Part shown: positions 49,801-57,742 of the stretch, piece after piece
Layout of the letters: every line of letters begins with the position of its first letter
Numbering within the stretch: the first letter of the stretch is position 1
Assembly: GCA_930989535.1 (NCBI GenBank)
Contig: CAKNLK010000007.1
Location: forward strand, 39,581-103,580
Direction of reading: 5' to 3'
DNA length: 64,000 nucleotides
Origin: an uncultured Clostridia bacterium
GTDB taxonomy: Bacteria > Bacillota > Clostridia > Christensenellales > Borkfalkiaceae
Program-made: the position numbers and the translations under genes
The notes under the pieces: model-generated
The model's input: the letters and a program-made list of their open reading frames with translations, nothing else
What the model was told of the DNA's origin: nothing
Database searches by the model: none

Positions 49801-50792
49801 TTGCGTTGCGCCTCCGATGCGGGCCCGCCATTCCCTTCAAGCGCCTCGCAAAGCGCTTTTTCGACCTCTCTGCCCCACTTTTCCGGCTCCTCGAAGATGG
49901 GCGAATGCGCAGACTCTTCAAACGTTATCCACTTTTTAAACGGTGCCTGCACCTGCGAAAACCATTCCTCCGCTATTTTCGTCGGGGTATTGTAGTCGTG
50001 CGCGCCCTGCGTAACGATGAGGGGTACGGACAGCGAGGAAATATTCTGAAAGCTGACCGCAACGACGTCGTTCCACAGTGTTTTGGAGAGATACAGCCCG
50101 CCCTTGGCGTATTTCGGAATGTCGCGCAATTTATATTCGGGGCTCCTTAAGAGGGGCAAAAGCAGGGAGCGGAACATTCCCTCCCGCTTTTTATAGGTAC
50201 CGCCGCCGAATTTTGCAAGATAGTTGCGTTGGATCATCATCGCCTTGTCGGAGGGATACCTGCCGTTTTCGGGGCGGATCCCCGCGAGCTGTTTGATAGC
50301 CCTCTTGTTGCCTGTGCGTTCCGCTTCGCGCACGCAAAAGAGATACGATTCAAGCTCGTTTTCGCTCCCGTCGATAAACATGCCCTGCGCGACGTAGGCG
50401 GCGATCTTTTCAGGGCAGCGCACGGCGAGCTTTGTGCCGAGCACCGTCCCCCAACTGTGTGCAGAGAGGATAACCTTCTCCGTATGAAAGCGCGCACGCA
50501 ACAGGTCGATGAGCGCTTCGGCATCGTCGACATACGTTTCGACGGAGAGCGCTTCCTCCTGAATTTTCGGCGAATAGCTCTTGCCCGAGCCGCGCTGATC
50601 CCAACAGACCATTGTATATTTCTCCGCCAAACGCGATTGATTTTTCAGTACAAAATGCCTGTCGCACACGCCCGGGCCGCCATGCAGAAACAATATCACG
50701 GGCAGTCCTTCCTTGGCCGCGCGAATGCGGATATTTTGCCTGTCGCCGTTGAGAATTACCTCTTCGCAGGTATCGATCGCAAACCTTTCCAT
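49797..50792 (-). CDS. Alpha/beta hydrolase (proline iminopeptidase-like, S33)
   Basis: This is a 331-residue alpha/beta hydrolase. The oxyanion region is LFLHGGPGVCD, followed by WDQRGSGKSYS. The nucleophile serine is in SAHSWGTVLG, and an acid and the histidine are likely in GAHDYN and EESAHSPIFE. This pattern fits prolyl aminopeptidase-like S33 enzymes. The start MERFAIDTCEE at 50792 follows GGAGGAATTG and overlaps the amidohydrolase end. The operon amidohydrolase-hydrolase-Nudix suggests degradation of a small amide or dipeptide (inference). Confidence 0.9.
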   Translation of the reverse strand: MERFAIDTCEEVILNGDRQNIRIRAAKEGLPVILFLHGGPGVCDRHFVLKNQSRLAEKYTMVCWDQRGSGKSYSPKIQEEALSVETYVDDAEALIDLLRARFHTEKVILSAHSWGTVLGTKLAVRCPEKIAAYVAQGMFIDGSENELESYLFCVREAERTGNKRAIKQLAGIRPENGRYPSDKAMMIQRNYLAKFGGGTYKKREGMFRSLLLPLLRSPEYKLRDIPKYAKGGLYLSKTLWNDVVAVSFQNISSLSVPLIVTQGAHDYNTPTKIAEEWFSQVQAPFKKWITFEESAHSPIFEEPEKWGREVEKALCEALEGNGGPASEAQRK

Positions 50793-50793
50793 T

Positions 50794-52098
50794 CTACAAT
50801 TCCTCCGTAAGTTTATCCAGCTGCCGCTCGATTTCGGGCATACGCTTAGGGCGCGGCTCGGCGATAAACCTCCCCTGCGCGAACATGCAATCGATATCCC
50901 GCAGCGCGGACAAGTCTTCCAACGGATTTTTTCCGAGGAGGAGGATATCCGCGCTCTTTCCCTCGCGCACCGAGCCTGTAACATCGCTGATACCGAGTAT
51001 TTCAGCATTGCCCAAAGTGGCGATATACAACGCGGTTTTAACGGGCACGTCCATCAGTTTCTGAAACCACTGCACCTCGCGCCACATGTTGTACTGCGTA
51101 CAAAAGGGACAGGAAGAATCGGTACCCATGCCGACGGCGATCCCCGCCGCCATCGCCCGCCTCGCGCCTTCGATCATTCCGCGCATGACCACTTCGGAAT
51201 TGTACGCCGCCATTTCGTTGAGTTTTGTCGCTTCGTGCGGAAGGCGGGCATTCGGCAGAGCGGGCGTGCACGTAACGACTTGCGCTCCGTTCCGCTCGGA
51301 AAGAAGCCGCAGGCTCTCCCCGGAAAGCGGAGCGCCGTGCTCGATCGTATCCACGCCGCAGCGCGCGGCGATCTCCGCGCCCCGCTCGCTCTGCACGTGC
51401 GCCGCGACCTTTTTGCCGAGCGCGTGCGCGCGGTCGCACACGGCGCGCACCTGTTCTTCCGTCATCTTCACTTCGCCCGGCTCGCCCCGCTTTTTGGCGT
51501 CCATTACCCCGCCCGTGATGCAGATTTTGACAAAATCCGCGCCCGCCGAAACCGCTTCGCCGACCATGCGGGCAAGCTCCTCGGGCGAACTTGCCGTGCG
51601 CGCAAACGTGCCCGCACCGTGCCCGCCCGGTGCCGTGAGCGCCATGCCCGAAATGAACATGCGCAGCCCTTTCGCACCGCCCTTGCCGTTCTCGATCCTG
51701 CGCTTTAAAGCAATATCCGAACCGAACAGGTCACCCACGGCGCGAAGCGTCGTAACGCCTGAGTACAATTGATTTTTGGCGGACGCCTCTACAATTTTGC
51801 CGAGAATCTTTTTGCCGAACGCCGTCTGCACAAAGCGGAGGAGCCGCTGCTGCGCTTTGCCGCCGCCGAGCGCCTTGCTCGGTCTGCCCGTACCGAACAG
51901 ATGCACATGCAGGTTGATAAGCCCCGGCATTACGAACTTGCCGCTCGCATCGATCACCGTATACCCTTGCGGGGCATCGCCGTGCGGAACAATTTTTTCG
52001 ATGACCTTCCCGCCGATATAAATATCTCTGTGCGGCAGCAGGGCGCAACCGTGCTCAACATCGACCAGATTGCAATCGGATAAGATATATTTTTTCAT
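50794..52098 (-). CDS. Amidohydrolase family protein (imidazolonepropionase/prolidase-like)
   Basis: This is a 434-residue metal-dependent amidohydrolase with a TIM barrel. Metal-binding marks are PGLINLHVHLFG near residue 60, FVKICITGGVM (the position of the bridging lysine), VAAHVQSERG, IEHGAPLS and GMGTDSS. A C-terminal composite sandwich ends with GKSADILLLGKNPLEDL. The closest groups are Xaa-Pro dipeptidase-like and imidazolonepropionase-related amidohydrolases. The start has AGAGGG upstream and its own promoter. It heads a three-gene overlapping operon. Confidence 0.92.
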   Translation of the reverse strand: MKKYILSDCNLVDVEHGCALLPHRDIYIGGKVIEKIVPHGDAPQGYTVIDASGKFVMPGLINLHVHLFGTGRPSKALGGGKAQQRLLRFVQTAFGKKILGKIVEASAKNQLYSGVTTLRAVGDLFGSDIALKRRIENGKGGAKGLRMFISGMALTAPGGHGAGTFARTASSPEELARMVGEAVSAGADFVKICITGGVMDAKKRGEPGEVKMTEEQVRAVCDRAHALGKKVAAHVQSERGAEIAARCGVDTIEHGAPLSGESLRLLSERNGAQVVTCTPALPNARLPHEATKLNEMAAYNSEVVMRGMIEGARRAMAAGIAVGMGTDSSCPFCTQYNMWREVQWFQKLMDVPVKTALYIATLGNAEILGISDVTGSVREGKSADILLLGKNPLEDLSALRDIDCMFAQGRFIAEPRPKRMPEIERQLDKLTEEL

Positions 52099-52118
52099 CG
52101 CTATACCCTCTGTTCAAT

Positions 52119-52147
52119 ATTATACCACTCCGCCGGCGGCCGCGCAA
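52119..52147 (-). promoter_or_regulatory. Sigma-A type promoter for the amidohydrolase operon
   Basis: Minus strand: TTGCGC (52142-52147), 17 bases, TATAAT (52119-52124). Confidence 0.7.
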
Positions 52148-52178
52148 GAAAATGCGGAAAACAAATGCCTCTTCCGAT

Positions 52179-52206
52179 AAAAAAACACCTTTCACTGGAA
52201 AGGTGC
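52179..52206 (-). terminator. Terminator after spoVAC
   Basis: Minus strand: stem GCACCTTTC/GAAAGGTG with a four-base loop, then a T run of seven. Confidence 0.88.
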
Positions 52207-52215
52207 TCTTTAAGG

Positions 52216-52767
52216 TTATATAAAATAATAAATCAGCCCGACAATCGTGCCGGCGAGCACGCCGAACACGATAATCGGCCCGGCGACGGTGAACATCTTC
52301 GCCGCCATGCCCGTGATATACCCCTCCGATTTAAACTCGAGCGCGGGCGAGGCGACGCTGTTGGCAAACCCGGTGATGGGAACAATCGAGCCGGCACCCG
52401 CCACCTTGCCGATGCGGTCGTACACGCCCAAACCCGTCAGCAGGCAGCCCAAAAAGATGAGCGCCATCGACACCGCCCCCGCGAGCTCGTCGCCCGTAAG
52501 CCCCAAAAGGTACTCAAATTCGGTGCGCAGAAACTGCCCCACGCAGCAGATGAGCCCGCCCACGATAAAGGCGCGGAAACAGTTGTGGAAATGCTTTGTG
52601 GGCGGCGCGAGCGACTTGACGTAATTGAGATAATTCCGGTTGACGCCGCTCGGCGAAGGCTGCACGCCCTGCGCCGCCGCCTTGCCGTTGCGCCCCGCGG
52701 GCGCGCCTTCCTCTTGCGGGGCGCCTTTCTTTGCGGCCGCGCCCGCGCTATCTTGTTCCTGCGGCAT
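52216..52767 (-). CDS. spoVAC: Stage V sporulation protein AC
   Basis: SpoVAC is thought to be a mechanosensitive pore subunit of the SpoVA DPA channel. This 183-residue copy has a hydrophilic, Ala/Gly-rich N-terminal extension of about 45 residues not common in the family. The canonical core follows: NYLNYVKSLAPPTKHFHNCFRAFIVGG, GQFLRTEFEYLLGLTGDELA, GVYDRIGKVAGAGSIVPITGF and EGYITGMAAKMFTVAGPIIV. GGAGGGG precedes the start. The gene is alone, 20 kb from spoVAD-spoVAE. Upstream GCATA and an AACAATA about 18 bases later could be a forespore promoter (weak evidence). Confidence 0.93.
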   Translation of the reverse strand: MPQEQDSAGAAAKKGAPQEEGAPAGRNGKAAAQGVQPSPSGVNRNYLNYVKSLAPPTKHFHNCFRAFIVGGLICCVGQFLRTEFEYLLGLTGDELAGAVSMALIFLGCLLTGLGVYDRIGKVAGAGSIVPITGFANSVASPALEFKSEGYITGMAAKMFTVAGPIIVFGVLAGTIVGLIYYFI

Positions 52768-52970
52768 GCTTCCCCTCCTCCGCGGAAAAGGCGGGGAAAC
52801 AGCTCTCGCGCTCGTCGCGCGTTCTCGCCTCGTCTGCGGGCAATACTCTCTTTTTCATACCCCTATTGTTCCGCAAACTTGGAATTTTTATGCAATACAC
52901 GCGCACATTCCGGCACAAAAATCGCTGTACGTACACAAAAATGTATCCGCGCCAATCAAAAATGCCGGCA

Positions 52971-53004
52971 AAAGGCGCGCCCGCAATATGGCAGGCGCGC
53001 CTTT
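52971..53004 (-). terminator. Terminator after the small membrane protein
   Basis: Arms AAAGGCGCGCC and GGCGCGCCTTT (52971-52981 with 52994-53004), then TTGCC on the minus strand. Confidence 0.75.
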
Positions 53005-53018
53005 CCTTGAATGCAAGT

Positions 53019-53300
53019 TTATTCGCCTTTGTCCTCTTCCGTCTCCGCCGAATTCCTGCCTTTGCAGATCTCGTCTCGGATAGCCTGCACGTTCTTTACA
53101 TGCAGGATAAACAGGCGCACCAGCGCCCACAGCCCGTAGCAGATTAAAAGTCCGCCGAACAACAGCAGCAACCCCGCAACCCAATTGCCATAGACGCAAA
53201 GCCCGATGCCGAACCCGACGCACAGTATCGCCAAAATAATAAAGAGAATATCGATGGACGTCTGCGCGATTTTTAAAAGCTGCTTATCTTCTTGCTTCAT
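53019..53300 (-). CDS. Small membrane protein, 93 residues, unknown
   Basis: This short protein has two hydrophobic segments (SIDILFIILAILCVGFGIGL and VAGLLLLFGGLLICYGLWAL) and a charged tail (KGRNSAETEEDKGE). The start MKQEDKQLLKIAQ at 53300 follows GGCGGAG. It has a promoter (TTGTAT-17-TATAAT) and a terminator of its own. I do not recognise it; small two-helix proteins of this form are common in Clostridia. Confidence 0.72.
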   Translation of the reverse strand: MKQEDKQLLKIAQTSIDILFIILAILCVGFGIGLCVYGNWVAGLLLLFGGLLICYGLWALVRLFILHVKNVQAIRDEICKGRNSAETEEDKGE

Positions 53301-53328
53301 TTCTCCGCCCCCTTTGCCGTATATGCAC

Positions 53329-53357
53329 ATTATAGCACGCCGCGTCAGAAAATACAA
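53329..53357 (-). promoter_or_regulatory. Sigma-A type promoter for the 93-residue membrane protein
   Basis: Minus strand: TTGTAT (53352-53357), 17 bases, TATAAT (53329-53334). Confidence 0.7.
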
Positions 53358-53381
53358 TCGAATTTAAAGCGCCAAAGGCGC

Positions 53382-53408
53382 GCCGCCCGCACGAACCGTG
53401 CGGGCGGC
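53382..53408 (-). terminator. Hairpin downstream of the NSS symporter
   Basis: A perfect 12-bp stem (53382-53393 with 53397-53408) and a three-base loop; the T run after it is weak on the minus strand. Confidence 0.65.
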
Positions 53409-53431
53409 TTTACGAAACAATATTCGTTCCA

Positions 53432-54877
53432 TTACAGAGGAGAAAGGAAACCGCTGATTAAGATTGCCGCCATACATACGGGCGCAATGTAGCGAATCAT
53501 AATTTTATAATACATGCGGTAACCTTTCCGTTTGATGCCGATTTCATCTACGAGCGATTCAGTATCGGCAAAGAACCCCGCGATGACGCAGGTAATGATG
53601 GCCGCAATCGGCATCAAAATGCTGTTGGCCGCATAGTCGAAAATGTCTAAAATCGTCTTGTCCTTGATGTGGATAAAGGATAGCGGGCCGAAGCCGAGCG
53701 ATGACAGTATCCCCAACACAAGTATGACGCCGAACACGCACAGGCAGGCTACCCAGCGCTTCATATGCAAATTTTCGCGCAGAACCGCGACGATGGCCTC
53801 GACGAGCGAGATGGACGAGGTGAGCGCCGCGAACAGAACCAGAACAAAAAAGATGCACCCGATAACTCTGCCGCCGAACATTCCGTTGAACATCTGCGGC
53901 AGAACGACGAACATGAGCGAGGGGCCGGATTCGCCCATCGCGTCCTCCGCCGCCGCACCGCCGCCCGTAACGGCAAAGATGGACGGAATAACAATCATCG
54001 CCGCAAAAATAGCGAACAACGTGTCGCATATAGAAATTTGGCGGGCAGAACTTTGGATACTTGCCTCCTTCTTCATATACGAGCCATACGTTATCATGAT
54101 GCCCATCGCAAGAGACATCGAATAGAACAGCTGCCCCAGCGCGGCAAGCAGAGTTTCATACGTAAAATCGGAAAAATCCGGCACAAAAAGTTTTCTCAGC
54201 CCCTCCAGCGCACCCGGCTGGCAGCAGGCATAGACGGCGAGGAATACCGCCAAAATTGCGAGCATCGGCATCAAAACCTTGCTGACGCGCTCGATACCCT
54301 TCTGCACCCCGAAAACGACGACGAACACCGTCGCCACAGCGAAAATCAGGAAGAATACAATCGGCTCCCATGTTCCGCCCGTGAACGAGGAAAAAAAGCC
54401 TTCCGACAGCGTTTGAGCGGAAAAACTCGCCGTGTCTCCGACGAGGAACGCCCACATATATTTGATCACCCATCCGCCGATAACGCAGTAATACGGCACA
54501 ATAATGACCGGTACCACCAACAGCAAAAAGCCGAACCATTTAAATTTTTTATTGAGCGCCGTAAACGCGCCGATAACGCCCTTGCCCGTCTTGCGCCCGA
54601 TGGCAATTTCCAACACCAACAGGCAGAACCCGAACGTGACGGCGAGGACGATATAGCACAGCAAAAACATGCCGCCGCCGTACTGCGCCGCCAGGTACGG
54701 AAACCGCCATAGATTGCCTAACCCTACCGCCGAACCGGCGGCAGCGAGCACAAACCCGATTTTACCCGTAAAACCGCCATGTTTTTTGCCCGCCGATTCT
54801 CCCGCGCTCTCCGCGTTTTCCGCGGCGGGCGCCTCCTCTGCGATATCGCCGACCAACGGCGTCTGTTCCTCTTCCAT
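53432..54877 (-). CDS. Neurotransmitter:sodium symporter family transporter
   Basis: This is a 481-residue LeuT-fold transporter with about 11-12 membrane helices. A hydrophilic, acidic N-terminal tail precedes the family signature AAGSAVGLGNLWRFPYLAAQYGGG, which forms the Na+ and substrate site on helix 1. Helix 6-8 marks include LGQLFYSMSLAMGIMITYGSY and FFVLVLFAALTSSISLVEA. Substrate is probably an amino acid. It has its own promoter and lies just downstream of the AGCS symporter gene. Confidence 0.94.
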   Translation of the reverse strand: MEEEQTPLVGDIAEEAPAAENAESAGESAGKKHGGFTGKIGFVLAAAGSAVGLGNLWRFPYLAAQYGGGMFLLCYIVLAVTFGFCLLVLEIAIGRKTGKGVIGAFTALNKKFKWFGFLLLVVPVIIVPYYCVIGGWVIKYMWAFLVGDTASFSAQTLSEGFFSSFTGGTWEPIVFFLIFAVATVFVVVFGVQKGIERVSKVLMPMLAILAVFLAVYACCQPGALEGLRKLFVPDFSDFTYETLLAALGQLFYSMSLAMGIMITYGSYMKKEASIQSSARQISICDTLFAIFAAMIVIPSIFAVTGGGAAAEDAMGESGPSLMFVVLPQMFNGMFGGRVIGCIFFVLVLFAALTSSISLVEAIVAVLRENLHMKRWVACLCVFGVILVLGILSSLGFGPLSFIHIKDKTILDIFDYAANSILMPIAAIITCVIAGFFADTESLVDEIGIKRKGYRMYYKIMIRYIAPVCMAAILISGFLSPL

Positions 54878-54958
54878 TTGCTCTCTCCCGTGAATTTTTT
54901 ATTCTTCCGCGCACATCCGCCGCTATGACGGTGCGGAGTAAATGACCGTATTGCAACC

Positions 54959-54987
54959 ATTGTATCCGAATATGCGCGCTTTGTCAA
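54959..54987 (-). promoter_or_regulatory. Sigma-A type promoter for the NSS symporter
   Basis: Minus strand: TTGACA (54982-54987), 17 bases, TACAAT (54959-54964), about 80 bases before the start. Confidence 0.85.
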
Positions 54988-55056
54988 GGCAAACGATGCG
55001 CGGGGCGAGCTTTTCTCCGCCCCGCGCCGCAAATTGCAAAGCGCGCCGCCGTCCGA

Positions 55057-56649
55057 TTATTCCGGGCCGAAATTTTCCTCTTTCTCTGCGGACTGCCCCG
55101 GCGGGCTCGTCCCGCCCGCGGCGATGCGCTCTCCCGCCTGTTCGGCGGGCGGAACGTACAAATCTTCGGGCACGTTCGGGGGCGATTCCCCTTCCAGCCG
55201 CCGCGCGGCGTCCTCCGCCGACTGCTCGATGGAGCTCTCCAAAGCCGCGCTCTTCATCGTGGGATAGCGGCGGAAATAGCTCTTCGTCTCGCGGAATACC
55301 ACGCCCGACAGCAATATCAACGCGATGAGGTTGGGAATTGCCATCAGCCCGTTGAATATATCCGCGATGTTCCAGACCGCCTGCACGGTCATGTACGGCC
55401 CGATAAAGATTGCGAGAATATATAAAATGCGGTAGGCATAGATGGCGAACTTTTTCCTGCCGGCGACATATTCGAGGCAGCGCTCGCCGTAAAAATTCCA
55501 GCCGAGTACAGTGGTAAACGCAAAAAAGATGAGGCAGACGGTCAAAATCGTCGGCCCGGCAACGGACAAAATACCGGGCAGTCCCTGCGCGAACGCCTCC
55601 ATCGTGACGGAGACGCCCTCCAGCCCCTCGATATGCCACGCGCCCGTGATGACGATTGTAAGCCCCGTCATCGTGCAGACGACGAGGGTGTCGAGGAAGG
55701 TACCCGTCATGGAAACGAGCCCCTGCCGCACCGGTTCTTTGGTGCGGGCGGCAGCCGCCGCGATGGGCGCCGAACCCAGCCCCGCCTCATTGGAGAAGAT
55801 GCCGCGCGCGATGCCGCTCTGCATGGCGACAAGTATGCTGCCCGCAACCCCGCCCGCGACCGCGCGGGGGTTGAACGCCCCGACGAAAATCTGCGCGAAC
55901 GCCGAGGGAATCGCCGTGATATTCGCAAAGAGGATAATCAAACTGACGAGCACGTACAGGATAACCATGAAGGGCACGACCATTTCGGAGACTTTCGCGA
56001 TGCGCTTGATGCCGCCGAGCAGCACGAGCGCGACCACGGCCGTCAGAATAATCCCCGCGATTACGACCGCCCAGTTGTATTCCTGCCCGAAGATGGTGAG
56101 CGTGGGCGCGTTTTCAAAGAGCCCGCCGACGGCACCCGTGATGCTGTTGACCTGCGAGAATGTTCCGATGCCGAACAGCCCCACGCACATGCCGAGCACC
56201 GCGAAGATGACGGCGAGGAACTTCCAGCGTTTGCCCAGCCCGTTTTCAATATAATAGAAGGGGCCGCCGAGGGTGTGACCGTCGGGGTATACCTTGCGGT
56301 ACTTGACGGCGAGCAGCCCCTCCGCGTATTTTGTTCCCATGCCGAAAAATGCGGCGAGCCACATCCAAAACAGCGCGCCCGGGCCGCCCGCGGCGATAGC
56401 CGTTGCCACGCCGACGATGTTGCCCGTGCCGATGGTCGCCGACAGCGCGGTGCACAGCGCGCCGAAGCTGGAAACTTCCCCTTCTCCCTCCTCTTTCTGA
56501 AACATATACTTGAACGCGCGGGGGAGTTTGCGGACGGGCAGGAACACCAGCCGCACGGTCAGGTATATGCCGACGCCGAGGATGAGCACGATGAGGGGAA
56601 TACCCCACACGACATCGTCGATAGCCTTTACAATCTCTTCAAATGTCAT
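55057..56649 (-). CDS. Sodium:alanine/glycine symporter (AGCS family)
   Basis: This is a 530-residue polytopic symporter that imports alanine or glycine with Na+. Family phrases are GIPLIVLILGVGIYLTVRL at the start, GALCTALSATIGTGNIVGVATAI, GGPGALFWMWLAAFFGMGTKYAE, GGPFYYIENGLGKRWK and GIFSNEAGLGSAPIAAAAA. The C-terminal 75 residues are hydrophilic and Pro/Glu-rich. The ATG at 56649 is chosen because the longer frame runs into the riboswitch. A glycine riboswitch with terminator directly upstream points to glycine as substrate or signal. Confidence 0.95.
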   Translation of the reverse strand: MTFEEIVKAIDDVVWGIPLIVLILGVGIYLTVRLVFLPVRKLPRAFKYMFQKEEGEGEVSSFGALCTALSATIGTGNIVGVATAIAAGGPGALFWMWLAAFFGMGTKYAEGLLAVKYRKVYPDGHTLGGPFYYIENGLGKRWKFLAVIFAVLGMCVGLFGIGTFSQVNSITGAVGGLFENAPTLTIFGQEYNWAVVIAGIILTAVVALVLLGGIKRIAKVSEMVVPFMVILYVLVSLIILFANITAIPSAFAQIFVGAFNPRAVAGGVAGSILVAMQSGIARGIFSNEAGLGSAPIAAAAARTKEPVRQGLVSMTGTFLDTLVVCTMTGLTIVITGAWHIEGLEGVSVTMEAFAQGLPGILSVAGPTILTVCLIFFAFTTVLGWNFYGERCLEYVAGRKKFAIYAYRILYILAIFIGPYMTVQAVWNIADIFNGLMAIPNLIALILLSGVVFRETKSYFRRYPTMKSAALESSIEQSAEDAARRLEGESPPNVPEDLYVPPAEQAGERIAAGGTSPPGQSAEKEENFGPE

Positions 56650-56663
56650 TTGCAAAAATTGCC

Positions 56664-56790
56664 AAAAAGAAAGCCGCCCTGCGGCGGCATGCGGAAAGAA
56701 AACCGCTCCGTCCTTTTGCCTGAGAGATAGCCGCATCCCTGCGGGTTACACCTTCGGCGCCGAAATTCCCTTTTTGGTCTCTCCGGAGTA
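56664..56790 (-). promoter_or_regulatory. Single-aptamer glycine riboswitch with terminator
   Basis: The minus strand carries the conserved glycine aptamer core: GGAGAGACC (56776-56784 region), GCCGAAGG, and ATCTCTCAGGCAAAAGGAC followed by GGAG (ending at 56706). After it comes a stem GCCGCC/GGCGGC (56673-56688) and a TTTCTTTTT tract, forming an expression-platform terminator just before the symporter ATG. Only one aptamer is visible, whereas many glycine riboswitches have two in tandem. Confidence 0.92.
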
Positions 56791-56813
56791 AAATTTTTCT
56801 TTGAAACGAATCT

Positions 56814-56842
56814 ATTATAATGAAAACGGAATGTCTTGTCAA
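56814..56842 (-). promoter_or_regulatory. Promoter of the riboswitch-symporter transcript
   Basis: Minus strand: TTGACA (56837-56842), 17 bases, TATAAT (56814-56819). Confidence 0.88.
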
Positions 56843-56917
56843 CCGTTCCCGTCTCCTGCCAGCGCAATTTGTCGGCAAAAACGCGGGGCGCCGCACGGGC
56901 GCCCTCCAAACTTGCCT

Positions 56918-57742
56918 TTATTCGGGCAGGCGCGCCGAAAAGCCCGATTCGAACACCCTGCCGTTCAGATAGGAAAGCTCCCCCGCAAAGCGGAAGGACA
57001 GCTTTTTCGCCACAAGCACCTGCCGCGCCACGCGGTACTTTTTGTTGAGCGCCTCGTCGCCGTACTTTTCGTCGCCGACGACGGGGTGGCCGATGAACGC
57101 CATGTGCGCGCGGATTTGGTGCGTTTTGCCGCTGTGCAGGCGGATTTCCACGCGGGAATACTCGCCGAAGTTTTCCTTGACCTCATACTCCGTCCGGATG
57201 CGCTCCGCGCCGGGGCACGGGCGCGAAAATACGCGCACGTGCGCGGATTTTTCGTCCTTTTTCAGGTACGCTGTCAGCGTTTCAGCCTGCTTTTGAAAGG
57301 GATAAAAGCACAGCGCCTCGTAGATTTTTTCCGCCCGCCGCTCGCGGAAAGCGGCGAGCAGTTCTTGCTCCGCACCGTCGTTTAAGGCGAACGCCATCAG
57401 CCCGCTCGTGTTGCGGTCAAGCCGGTGGATGAACCGCGCGCCGCACTCCCCGCGCAGGGCGTAAAACAGCCCTTCCGCATTGACGCCCGCAAATTTATCG
57501 GCGACGAGGATATTTTCGTCGCGATATACTTCGCGGTAAAACGGGCGGGCTTCCTCCTTGGGCGAAGTAAAATACGTCACCTCGTCGCCCGCGGCGAGAG
57601 GCACGTTTTTCCCCACCCGTTCGCCGTTCACGCGCACGTCTTTTTCCCGCAGGAGGCGCGAAAAGGCGAACGAGCCCTGCGGGTACGTTTCGTCGGTGAA
57701 GTCTCTGAGGCTCTGCGCCCGTTGTACGAGGAACTTTTTCAT
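56918..57742 (-). CDS. RluA family pseudouridine synthase
   Basis: This is a 274-residue RluA/RluD-type enzyme that modifies uridines in rRNA. An S4-like N-terminal domain (FSRLLREKDVRVNGERVGKN) precedes the catalytic motif HRLDRNTSGLM. Further marks are LHSGKTHQIRAHMAFIGHPVVGD. The start MKKFLVQRAQS at 57742 is needed to keep the S4 domain. The first 248 bases overlap, out of frame, with the open 3' end of feoAB. It is read in the same direction and is probably coupled to feoAB. Confidence 0.93.
   Translation of the reverse strand: MKKFLVQRAQSLRDFTDETYPQGSFAFSRLLREKDVRVNGERVGKNVPLAAGDEVTYFTSPKEEARPFYREVYRDENILVADKFAGVNAEGLFYALRGECGARFIHRLDRNTSGLMAFALNDGAEQELLAAFRERRAEKIYEALCFYPFQKQAETLTAYLKKDEKSAHVRVFSRPCPGAERIRTEYEVKENFGEYSRVEIRLHSGKTHQIRAHMAFIGHPVVGDEKYGDEALNKKYRVARQVLVAKKLSFRFAGELSYLNGRVFESGFSARLPE

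Noticed and set aside
52748..52860. Small open frame beginning MKKRVLPADEAR before spoVAC
   Set aside because: It overlaps the spoVAC start, its ribosome site is too close to the ATG, and there is no recognisable domain.
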